A stretch of DNA of 64,000 bases, from the NCBI GenBank assembly GCA_947568835.1, contig OX387610.1, positions 15,605,001 through 15,669,000 of the forward strand. The letters run 5' to 3'. This document shows positions 1 through 10,900 of the stretch, one piece after another (within the stretch, counting starts at the first letter, position 1; each line of letters begins with the position of its first letter). The DNA is from Protonemura montana. Taxonomy: Eukaryota; Arthropoda; Insecta; Plecoptera; Nemouridae. The notes beneath the pieces were generated by a model. That model saw only the letters and a program-made list of their open reading frames with translations, was not told where the DNA came from and ran no database searches. Both the position numbers and the translations under genes were made by a program.

Positions 1-3000
1 GCAGACCAAACTTTCGTTGGCCGACATCAGGGAGGCGTTGTGTATGAGGGCCGCACCTTGGCTGAAAATGCTGCTACCTTCTGAAAGCGACTGTGAGCCC
101 AGGCGAAGAAATATTTCGTTGTCGAAGTCCACCGTGGAGTAGGTGTAAGCAAGGTACTGTCCCCCCGTCCTAGACTGATTGAAATGGACTGATAAACTAC
201 AATTACACACGTACAAGCCGTTGACTACAAAACTACTACAAATAAGACCTTGAAGTGGACGGGCAACGCATAGAAACAGGAACGCACGCTAAATTCTTAG
301 GCCTTATTTTAGACGAGCATTTAAAATGGAATCACCATGAAAAATATTTGTGCCAAAAATTACGAACTTCTTGCTGTGCTCTTTTTAAATTAAGACATTT
401 GATATCAAAAACCAAACTGAGAGAAGTATACTTTGCTTACTTTCACTCCAAGGCATCCTATGGGATCACAGCTTGGGGTAGTGCTGGCTCGGTTTTAAAA
501 CGGGTTTTTAAGCTTCAAAAAAACGCTATTAGAATTTTAACTCAATCAAAAAAAAGAAAATCTTGTAGAAATTTATTTATTCGGGAAAGCATTTTAACTT
601 TACCTAGCGTTTTAATCCTTGAATCATTGACCTGCATTTTTAAAGATAAACATCTTTTTAATAAACATTCTGACGAACACCATTATGAAACCAGAAATTG
701 CTCAAAACTATGTATCCCTAAACATAGACTAAATAGTTTTAAAGACAGCGTATTTTATCTTGGTATTAAACTGTTTAATAGCCTTCCTGACAATATTGCC
801 TCAATAGCTGATTCTTTTAAGTTTAGACGCACTATAAAGGAATTGTTATTATGCAAAGGTTTTTATAGTATTGACGAATTTTATAAATTAGACTCAAAGG
901 ATTGGACAAAGGTGTGACTGTTGTTATTTGATTTTATTTATCTCACCTGTGTTTTTAGTGTTTTAAAATACGCTTTGTTTCTGTTTTTGGACGAGTCCAC
1001 ATCCTATTACACTCTGAATGTAAACCTTGTGATAACGGACAAATAAAGACAATTACAATTACAATTACAATTACAATTACAATTACAATTACTACAGCCA
1101 TTGGTCGTCCATGCATTTTGTGTTGGACTCCAATAGGCACATTCGTGCTTGCAAGGGAATGCCGTTTGGTCAAGGTAGATTTCTACGAACTGTTCGGCTT
1201 CTTCGCTGGTCGTTTTGGGCACTAATACGAGGTCGACCATGCGACTGGCTATGATATCGTAGCCCACATTAGGAAGTGGTCGTAAGAAGTTGTTATTTAG
1301 TGGATATACAACAAACACACACTTTTCATTCTGAGCTGTCACCGAATCTGAGATGTGGACAGCGAACAAAGCTTTCGGAGTGAAAAATTTTGTCGTTTCG
1401 AAAACACCTTTAAGGAATTGCACGGCTGGGTTCAGATTAATGTCGTACCAAAAGTTGCTGGCGTGGTCAAGTGTGTACGTGCTGTTTTCTTCGTAGCACA
1501 CAGCGTCGCAGCCGTCGCTTATGTTGCCTGCTGTTCTGCTGGTCTCGCACGGAAAATTGGTAGCAATATATCTGATGTCATCCAAGATTTGTATCTTTAT
1601 TGTCTCATCAAGTCGAACAGTGTTGTCGAAATCAATTAACACAATTTTACTCAACTCCATGAATGCGTTTTGAACAACTGTTGGCCTTCCAATGTAAGTT
1701 CGCCACTTATTCAGGTTGAATATTGATTGATATAAATATTCGAAGTTCACGATCGCGTTAGTATGTTCATCAACAATGCGCACAACCAGATCTTCGTATT
1801 TGTACACAACGTATTGTCCTCTTGTCCTTGACTCGTTGAAATGAGCTGACATGTTGCAAGTGCAAACGCTGCGGTAGAGGCTGGGGTTGGGAGCGCAGCC
1901 GACACTCGTCCATTTGTCGAGAACTTCGCTCCAGTAAGCGCATCCATATTCTAGACCTTTCAAATCTAACAAGTCTTGCATGGAATACAGGTGCACTAGC
2001 TGGTCTTGTGGTTGACGTTCACTCTCTTTCGGACCAAACACGATATCTAGCACTCGGAATCTTTTTATTTCGTGACCATCTACTTCTCCGGTTGGTTTAA
2101 AGAACTTGTCTGGAGGATAAAGAAGAAATGCGTACCGGTCGTTTTGAGCTAACACTGATTGTGAAAACATAAAAGAGTAATTTACCATGAAGTGAAATAG
2201 AATGTTGAAATCGATAATTTCTGAAGACCTGAAGTATTGAATCGAATTTGTTGCCGAGAAGGCGTATGCTATTAACGGGTCTCTAGTGTAGTGATTTAGG
2301 TTTAATATGAACGAAGCCGTCAGATCGGTGCTGCGACCGATTATGTTTTCTTGTCCTTTCGGCTCTACTGACGCTAATATCTTCCCAACATTCCCCAAAA
2401 GAGCAGCGGTTGTATTTTCTTGAAGCAAACCTGAGTCAAATTGCACCAAGTTGTATAAATATTTCGAAATGAAAGTATCCAATGACGGCAAGCTTTCTTG
2501 GGCAAGTTCTTCGATCAACCCTTCATAACGTCGTAACTGGACCAGGTCGGACACGTTATGGACATCGATAACTCCATCAATGAACTCAGAAGCTTGATAA
2601 ACATCATCGACATAATCAAACACAATAAAAGTTTCAAATTTCTGGAAGTTTCTCTTGTCGCAGTGGCAAATGATTCTATTTCTCTCGAAGAATACTTTAT
2701 ACACGAGGCAATCTTTATCTGTCCAGTTGCCATCGACTTCGCTCCAATACGCACAGCCATATTTCACAGTAAACTTGTCTGGCGAGGGAAATCTTTTCAA
2801 AGACAGTGAGTCGATTAAATTAGGATACGAACAGTGAACTACAGTTTCTTTGTTGAAGCGATCGCTTCTAGGCACCCGAACCACATCAACCACGTTGAAG
2901 CCTCTTAGGGGATAGCCGACAACAGGCAACGGTCTTAGCGGCGAAATGTTGTCGGGGTAAATAATGAACATAACACGGTCTTCTCCGTTGACGAAACAAT

Positions 3001-3604
3001 GCGCAATTATTCTTAATGTGTTCGACTCAAATACACCTAACTCTTTGAAGGTTGTGGGCCCGTTGTTGGTATTAAAATCAAACATGCCATAATCATAGAA
3101 CTCATCGTCAATTGTGTACTGAATTAATGTTACGAATGGTATTGATCCGGCCAAGTTAAAATCGACTCCGTACAACCTGGAGGTTTTATCAAGATAATCA
3201 ATGGTTACCTGAGCTACTGCGTTAACAGCTTCCGTTTCCGCTGCACTTACCGGAAACTGACACGCTGGGATATGGGTGAGTGACTCGTAAACTTCACATA
3301 ATTTATCAAGTCTGTCATGACTTGGTTCCTGTCCAAGTAGCTGCTGTATTTGAGTCACAGACTGCGAAAGTGCTGCTATTTTGTTTCGGGTGCGTTCATC
3401 TCCAGTTACCGAATGATGTTCTTGTTCCTGGGAGTTGGTATCCGACCTCTTCTCTCTTACGGTTTTGTTGGTGCTGATATAATCTTGAGTCACACTTTCT
3501 TCTTCAAGACCTTCTACGGACGAAGACATATTAGCCTGGGGCAGAAAAATATATGCTTGTAGCAGAAACATGATCAAGATGGCCCTGTAAAACATCTTGA
3601 TCAT
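1..3604 (-). CDS. Secreted or surface protein with repeated GPS (GAIN-type) modules; exon split by a LINE
   Basis: One uninterrupted frame runs from the ATG at 3604 to the LINE at 1089, and the same protein resumes at 240-1 on the far side before leaving the window. Residues 1 to about 24 form a hydrophobic signal peptide, followed by a polar linker with a dibasic site (REKRSD, near residue 52). Three modules of about 270 residues each end in a GPS-like cysteine motif: CAYWSEVDGNW...CHC (near residue 283), CAYWSEVLDKW...CTC (near 555) and CAYWSPTQNAW...CNC (near 820, the one cut by the LINE). GPS motifs normally sit at the end of GAIN domains in adhesion GPCRs and polycystin-like proteins, where cleavage uses HL-T/S. 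Here that site reads NFQ or HFN, so I infer the modules do not self-cleave. No membrane segment after the GPS repeats is visible inside the window. The coding frame looks intact apart from the insertion. The exact family is not recognised. Confidence 0.72.
241..1089 (+). mobile_element. 5'-truncated LINE (Jockey/CR1-like) 3' end inserted in the GPS-repeat exon
   Basis: The reading frame 255-917 encodes the C-terminal part of a non-LTR reverse transcriptase polyprotein. It has the thumb-region pattern LGLILDEHLKW, YFAYFHSKASYGITAWG, LQKNAIRIL and HHYETRN, and ends FYSIDEF. There is no endonuclease or catalytic RT core, so the copy is 5'-truncated. The 3' end is a (ttacaa)n microsatellite at about 1050-1089, as in many CR1, RTE and Jockey elements. 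A 7-bp direct repeat, TACTACA, flanks it at 234-240 and 1090-1096, which fits a target-site duplication. The element lies antisense to the host gene. The undamaged frame and perfect flanking repeat suggest a recent insertion. Confidence 0.85.
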
Positions 3605-4621
3605 GCTATATGCCGCTGTCACTTGTTACCGTATAGGGAACACTGACAAGAAACGGACTCAGCACGTGAATGACACTTTTTTAATTGATATTCCTTATCG
3701 TTGAAATAATTGCTTTCATGTGAGGCCGGGCGTACGTCACTTTTATCGCCAGACAATAATTAAAAAAAAAAAAAAAAAAATCATGTGAATTTACGACTGG
3801 AATCATTGCTGCTAATGAAATGATTCATATAAACAAATCATAATTAAAAGTATATTATTATTCTTAAAACATAATACAAAATACCAAGTACCAAATACCA
3901 AATAGGACTTAAGAAAAATACTTGTTACCCTCTCTCATTTAGACATGGGATTTAACAATAATTTAGTATTAAAATCCGATACACACCGACTCGAAGTAAT
4001 AATTTATTAATATTAAAAGGAAAAAAAAAAACTTCTTCCAATTCCTACTACATTGCTTTTAACATATTTTCTAGATTGTTTGCCTGTTATTTTAAGCGAA
4101 ATTTTAAAGCACTCCAACCTACCAAAAAAGACAGTATGCATATAGAACCTTATCTATTTGATAACACCGGCAATATTCAGGGTTATGTGGCCGAGTTATT
4201 AACGATAACATTTTTAAACACTTAACAACCCTCGAGCACGTCAGCGCCTTAATCGTAGTCACGAGTTGTTTACTGCATATAATTATGCAGCCTAATTAGC
4301 GTACTTGATTTACTCCACCAGTCCTCAAATACCACTGTCAAAATAATAGCAAGCTTTTGAGCAATCTACGAAAAAAAAACTCCTGGTAGATATTGAAAAA
4401 ATGACTTTCGGATGTTATTTTTATGTTAATTTTATATAGCTATGCATCCAAAGATAATATTGGAGTGACTTTTCTTGCATACATTCTTCAGTCACGGTTC
4501 TGTCTCATTCTGAATGCATGGTCCAATCCATAACTCACAACGTTGGTCCAAGCAATCGAATCTCTCTGCTTGAATCATCAAGCTGAAGCAAGTCTTCCGG
4601 CACATTTAATTATGTACTCAC
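3605..4621. other. Intergenic AT-rich sequence, no gene seen
   Basis: This stretch lies upstream of the GPS-repeat gene. It contains an A tract near 3762-3780 and short A runs, but I find no ORF, RNA gene or repeat shared with the rest of the window. The promoter of the GPS gene should lie here, but no clear TATA element is obvious. Confidence 0.4.
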
Positions 4622-4742
4622 CGAGAAAAGTGTCGTACGCACAGATGTACTCGAATGTGGTGAACTGACACGTGAGCGCCGTTTTGTCAACCCTTGACGA
4701 ACCCCACATGGCGATCTTGAACTTGGTCCTCGGCCCTCGGTC
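4622..4742 (-). pseudogene. Isolated Ras-like small GTPase first exon (P-loop region)
   Basis: On the minus strand a frame reads PRTKFKIAMWGSSRVDKTAL, then TCQFTTFEYICAYDTFL, and stops at a consensus donor (G|GTGAGT at 4621). The spacing and pattern match the start of Ras-family GTPases (beta1, P-loop GxxxxGK[ST]-A-L-x-x-QF, then the alpha1/switch I approach). The second P-loop glycine is Asp (GSSRVDKT), which should impair nucleotide binding in a normal family member. The upstream boundary is uncertain; a ctgtag acceptor at about 4743 would give a short in-frame start. No second Ras exon (DTAGQE motif) was found between here and the GPS gene. It may be a degenerate duplicate or one exon of a divergent gene. 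Confidence 0.4.
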
Positions 4743-5960
4743 CTACAGAGTCCCACGGCACGATGCTGCAGTGGGAAGACGTCCTGCAGCAGTGCAAATT
4801 GGGGAGAAGAGGAGTTATAAGATATGTAGCTTTTGATGGGGGTGATAATGAAGATGTTCCTTAATGTATTAGGTATTTCGTATATAACCTGCCACCCTGA
4901 TTATCTAATAGGCTTTATGGAAAAAATTGGAAGCTGTCTTGTAACCGTGACGAACCAACAAACCGTTTAGAGTTACAGTCAAAGCAATTACCTCACTACG
5001 TACGATCTATGTTCGAAATCTACGTACTTCGCATGTTCTGTCCTCGCATTTGTAAATAAATACGAAAGTAAAACATGTTCCGGCTCGAATTGATGGTGAA
5101 TTTGAAATAATTGTGCCTATCAAAAAGTGGAGGACAGACAAATTCCCTGACTTCTCTATGAGTCTCTAGATGGTGTTAAGAAAGGAAATAGAAACGCTTA
5201 CACTATTAAGAAGTTTTTTTTTTTTTATCTGTGAGAGAGATGGTGGCCGTCGAAAATCGAAATCCTGAATAAGCAAGCTTCTGCTAACTTGACAGTTCCA
5301 ATGGTTCCATGAAATTCCAATTACAGCACCTCTTAATAATTAGTTGAAGTATGAAGATTCCGGTTGTGTCGAGTCGCTTAGCACTACAAGCGACATACGA
5401 TACGTGCTGTGAAATTGAAGGTATCGCTAGCCGGGCCTTGGACTTGAAGATGGTAGGAACTCATAGGTAATTAAGTCATTTCTCGTAATGCACTTGTGAT
5501 AACTAACGCTAGTAATTTTGTACAGGAAAATATGCCAGTTAATTTTAGTGGCGTATTGTTCCCTTATCATACCTTCAAAACAACAGTTTCGGTCAAGTCG
5601 AGTCTGCTGGTGGGTTTCTGAAAGATGATTCATGTGCTCAATGCAATGCTTAACCTCTACGAGAGGTTAGACGGTATGATTAAAATTGACGGAGCAATAT
5701 TTTATGTCCATGCCATTACTGCGTTCAGTTCTTTGCATAGCGAGCAACATCTAACTATTAAACATATCCAAGTCTAAATTAAATCCCCATTAGGTTTGCA
5801 ATAATCATCAAAAACCCTACTCTTATAGGATAGCCATTCGCTAAACCCAGACAGCACAGATCATGAGATACGATACGAATCAGATGTGGATTGCCTATGC
5901 CTAATTTGCCGCATGTGATTCAGATAAGAAATGCACTTGACGATTCACAGCTCTGGATTT
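4743..5960. other. Intergenic sequence, nothing recognised
   Basis: The ORFs here are short and non-descript (for example 5427-5633 on the minus strand). I see no repeats, splice-consistent exons or RNA genes. Confidence 0.35.
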
Positions 5961-5964
5961 TCAA

Positions 5965-6800
5965 TGCGACCTTTTCTAAATTTTCTCAGCTTTCTATCAG
6001 TGTTTTTATTTTTTCGTTATCTTTAACGGGTCGTTAGCTAGAAGCCCAAACGTCTTGGAAGGCGAACCAAAACACTGAAAAGTGCTCAAGTTTGGACTGC
6101 TACTGCGCATGAACGATGCGAGACAAAATTTTGAAAAAAATATAGAAAGTCTGTTATAAGCCTACTTTATGCGTAAGCATACTTTTATTTCACATAAAAG
6201 TTGGTCAGGTTTAATGATGTGTTGATTTTGTATGAACTATCTCAAATACGCGTAAACACATGTAAAAACATGGGATTTTTTTCATACGGTGATACGTTTA
6301 AATTTTTATCTCAAAATTCCCTCGCTGTCCCACTCTGAAACTTTCAGGAAATGGATTTTATACGTATAGCTATCAAATATAATTTTTTCAAGAAAATCAA
6401 TGTAGTACTTAAAAAGATAATAGGGGTAAAAAAAAAGGGGGAAGGGGGGGATTTTTTACTTTTTTTTCAAACGAAATATATGTTTTATGAAACAAAATTT
6501 CAATAACTTTCATAAAATTTTTTTTCATTAATCTATTTTATTTACAGCCGACGCAATTTGAGAAAGAAAAAAGTCGCGTGTACCCCAAAATTCAGTGCCG
6601 TCCCGCCGTTTCGGGGCCGTACCGAGCGAACCATTTGACTCAGAGGCAAACAAAAAAATATTTCAACAAGAGAAATGATGTGGTCATCATCCTACCAAGT
6701 TTGGTCGATTTCTGAGAGGTGACGGTTTTTTGGTCGGTTGATTTGACATGGAATGACCCCATAGTCTAATGCTAACTGCCTGCAGCTAGCTTGCCACTTT
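5965..6800. repeat. Dispersed non-coding repeat, copy 1 (second copy near 36.1-36.9 kb)
   Basis: About 830 bp from 'tctcagctttctatcagtg' through 'ggtcatcatcctaccaag' and beyond is closely similar, in the same orientation, to 36105-36905. The copies share the segments around 'aacgggtcgttagctagaag', 'aaagttggtcaggtttaatg' and 'gtgccgtcccgc'. No protein frame is conserved. The ends show no obvious inverted repeats, so the family is not identified (non-autonomous DNA element, LTR-less remnant or other). Confidence 0.7.
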
Positions 6801-7998
6801 TCAGAGTCACAAGAAAATGGGTTTTTAAACATCATGCACTTTCTATAGTGTATAATTTGATTCTTTTCGCAAGTATTTGTAAAGAATGCGTTTAGGAACG
6901 ACTCGTATTTTGACACACCGACACGCACATTTTGTTTAAACTTTGTGTACCTGCATTTTTTGTTGATATTTTGTTACAAAAATATGAAGAATACCAATAA
7001 ATACACCAAACAAATAAATAACTGCAAGAATTACCCTAAACGCTCAGCCTCTAGATCCAGTTATGCCCAAATGCTGACGAGTTATCAACGACATGTCAAT
7101 GACGTAATTGTAATAATATTTATTGCTGCCAACTACCGTGTGGTTTTATTATTAGTAATAAAACCACACGGTAGTTGGCAGCATGGCAAAGTTGTGCCTG
7201 GTATCTAGATGGAGCTATCACATATCTCTTAGCTATCACAGAATTGTTACTTATTGTTTGCTCCCGATTGGTCTTATTTTGAGACATCAAAAGCTAAATT
7301 AAAAACAGAGTAATGTAGCAGAATGTACATTCTTGTTTGAAATTACATCGGAAGACAGTTATTATAATGCTGGTACAACAGTAGTGTCTTTTATCTATGT
7401 AATCTATGTAAACATGTTATCAACATTTATTAATGCACAATTTTCATAATTAACTACCTATCGGCGATACCATAATCATACCAAAATATTTTTGCTACTT
7501 TTCTAAGAAATTGTGTTTTGATAATATAGATGAGTACGCTAGATCTCAATTGATTAATTATTAAAATGATTTTCTCCCGACCAATTACGAAATTGTTATT
7601 TCGAGTGCACTATGTACTAGTTATTTTTATTAAAAAAAAAAATTTGCACCCCGTCTTGAGTTTTGGCCGTTACAACACCAAATATCAACGATTTTCCAAA
7701 AACTATCAAAATTGTTCATGACTCGTTCATTTAATTGCATTCAACTGATCCCAGTCTTCCACGCCATTTTCTATAATTCCAATCCATTTCTTTTTCCAAT
7801 TTTCTTTCCACTAAACTTGGCACTCGCCTGACGTTGGCCTTCCAATACTGCCAACAGAACAAAAAAACAGTCGACGTCCCAGGTAAGATTTCCATGGAAA
7901 CAAGCTCAACACACATTTTATTTTGCAAATTTTGAGTGACTTACTTGAATTTTTTTATTTAAATTACCAAATCCAACAAAAATTTATACCTAATCGCA
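6801..7998. other. AT-rich spacer upstream of the CCDC96 gene
   Basis: Apart from the 28-bp-arm palindrome described separately, I see no gene or repeat. The CCDC96 promoter should lie in the last few hundred bases; no clear TATA box is recognisable. Confidence 0.35.
7124..7183. repeat. Perfect 28-bp inverted repeat with 4-nt loop
   Basis: Arms 7124-7151 and 7156-7183 (beginning tgctgccaactaccgtg) are exact reverse complements around the loop ttag. This would form a strong hairpin or cruciform. No coding potential is seen. It could be the fused termini of a small inverted-repeat element. Confidence 0.85.
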
Positions 7999-10900
7999 AT
8001 GACGGATTCCCAAGAGGTTCGCGACGAGTTAGCGGCTGGCGATATTGAAGAAGAGCTTTCTCTGACCAACGGGGACCAAGTGGTAGAAACAGAACTCACA
8101 ACCGTTGTGTTTGAAAAGATCGTTGACGCCGCCTGTCAGGACGCCGATGACGACACGATGTCGACGAGTAGCGATGCCAACGAGAGTCAGGGAGGCGTGA
8201 ACCACTTGGACCAGGATGGCACGAAACTAGACGCGGATGAAAACGGCAACGCCTCAAGAGAACGAAATAAAAAACTACTGGACGAAGATGCAGAAACGGA
8301 AGACGGTGAAATATTAAGCAATGTACCAGAAGAGGAGGAGGACGATGTGGAAGAGACGGAAAAGATGGTCGGCCAATTGGTATGGGAGACACTTATGGAA
8401 AAAATGAAGGATCAATTCGAAAAGGAGATGGTGCTTGTCGACGACGCTGAGCTCCTGGAGGAGTCGTTCGCGGAGGAGGCGACAGAGCGCGCGGAGGAGG
8501 CGAGCGGCGACGAGGCTAGGCCCATGACGTTCCAACTGCGCAGGACTGCGCCCGAAGAGTTCACGTTGGACTTGGAGCTGGACGAGAACGCGCTGTTGGA
8601 AGGGAGGTCCATGTTGAGCGAGGGCAGTGAGAGGATCTCGGACGCAGTGAGCTTCGGGAAGCGGCTCAGCGGCGTGCAGGTGAGCATTGGTTTGTGGGGT
8701 TTAACGACCCACTTCTTTGACATCTGGCCATCCGGCACTGGTGTAATGGCGTCGGTGAATGAGTAGATGATGATGAACCTAATCTAGCCTAGAAGGGAGG
8801 GCGGGAATCACGGTGCCGGTGCGTGGCCTACTCTTGTGAAGGGCACCAAGGGGACCACCGGATTAACGTGCCTTCCGAAGAACGGTGCAACGCGAACAGC
8901 ATACAAAAATTCCCGTAGCTTCAGAAATTTTCGCGACGTTTTGCCACACGTTCACCACAAGTAGGCAGGACCGAGACCAAGTAGGTAAGACCGAGACCAA
9001 GTAGGCAAGACAGAGACCAAGCAGTCAAGACCTAGACTAAGTAGGCAAGACAGAGACCAAGTAGTCAAGACCGAGACCAAGTAGGCAGGACAGAGACCAA
9101 GTAGGCAAGACCGAGACCAACTAGGCAAGACAGAGACCAAGTAGGCAAGACCGAGACCAAGTAGGCAGGACAGAGACCAAGTAGGCAAGACCGAGACCAA
9201 CTAGGCAAGACAGAGACCAAGTAGGCAAGACCGAGACCAAGTAGGCAAGACGGAGACCAAGTAGGCAAGACAGAGACCAAGCAGTCAAGACGGAGACCAA
9301 GTAGGCAAGACAGAGACCAAGTAGGCAAGACCGAGACCAAGTAGGCAAGACGGAGACCAAGTAGGCAAGACAGAGACTAAGTAGGCAAGACCGAGACCAA
9401 GTAGGCAAGACCGAGACCAAGTAGGCAACACTGAGACCAAGTAGGCAAGACAGAGACCAAGTAGGCAAGACAGAGACCAAGTAGGCGAGACCGAGACCAG
9501 GTAGGCAAGACAGAGACCAAGTAGGCAAGACCGAGACCAAGTAGGCAAGACAGAGACCAAGTAGGCAAGACAGAGACCAAGTAGGCAAGACAGAGACCAA
9601 GTAGGCAAGACCGAGACCAGGTAGGCAAGACAGAGACCAAGTAGGCAAGACCGAGACCAAGTAGGCAAGACAGAGACCAAGTAGGCAAGACGGAGACCAA
9701 GTAGGCAAGACAGAGACCAAGCAGTCAAGACGGAGACCAAGTAGGCAAGACAGAGACCAAGTAGGCAAGACCGAGACCAAGTAGGCAAGACGGAGACCAA
9801 GTAGGCAAGACAGAGACCAAGCAGTCAAGACGGAGACCAAGTAGGCAAGACAGAGACCAAGTAGGCAAGACCGAGACCAAGTAGGCAAGACCGAGACCAA
9901 GTAGGCAACACTGAGACCAAGTAGGCAAGACAGAGACCAAGTAGGCAAGACCGAGACCAAGTAGGCAAGACAGAGACCAAGTAGGCAAGACCGAGACCAA
10001 GTAGGCAACACTGAGACCAGGTAGGCAAGACAGAGACCAAGTAGGCAAGACAGAGACCAAGTAGGCAAGACAGAGACCAAGTAAGCAAGACCGAGACCAA
10101 GTAAGCAAGACCGAGACCAAGTAGGCAAGACGGAGACCAAGTAGGCAAGACAGAGACCAAGCAGTCAAGACGGAGACCAAGTAGGCAAGACCTAGACCAA
10201 GTAGGCAAGACTGAGACCAAGTAGGCGAGTTCTGTCTCTACTTAGAACCTGCACACTCAACGGTTTAGCATTAACGTTCTGTCTCTACTTAGAACCTGCA
10301 TACTCAAATGTTTTACATACACGTTCTGTCTCTACCTAGAACCTGCACACTCAACGGTTTAACATTAACGTTCTGTCTCTACCTAGAACCTGCACACTCA
10401 ACGGTTTAACATTAACGTTCTGTCTCTACCTAGAACCTACACTCAACGGGTTAACATGAACGTTCTGCCTCCACCTAGAACCTGCACACTCAACGGTTTA
10501 ACATTAACGTTCTGTCTCTACCTAGAACCTGCACACTCAACGGTTTAACATTAACGTTCTGTCTCCACCTAGAACCTGCACACTCAACGGTTTAACATTA
10601 ACGTTCTGCCTCCACCTAGAACCTGCACACTCAACGGTTTAACATTAACGTTCTGTCTCTACCTAGAACCTGCACACTCACCGCCGAGGCCAAGTAGGCA
10701 AGACCGAGACCAAGTGAGATGCGCAGATGTTTTGGTTACAGAATGAGTCCGTGGACAGAGAGTATTACCTGGAGGTGTACCGCTGTCTGGAGGCCGAGCG
10801 TGCAAGCTTGCAACGAGTGAACCAGGTGCTGCAGCAGCGCCTTCTGGAACATTACAAGCGACGTCGCATGGCCAATATGTTTGTCAAGGTCGAGGAGGTT

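Noticed and set aside
9121-10140. A 339-codon minus-strand protein
   Set aside because: It is produced by the 20-bp minisatellite; the other minus-strand frames are open too, and no unique sequence is encoded.
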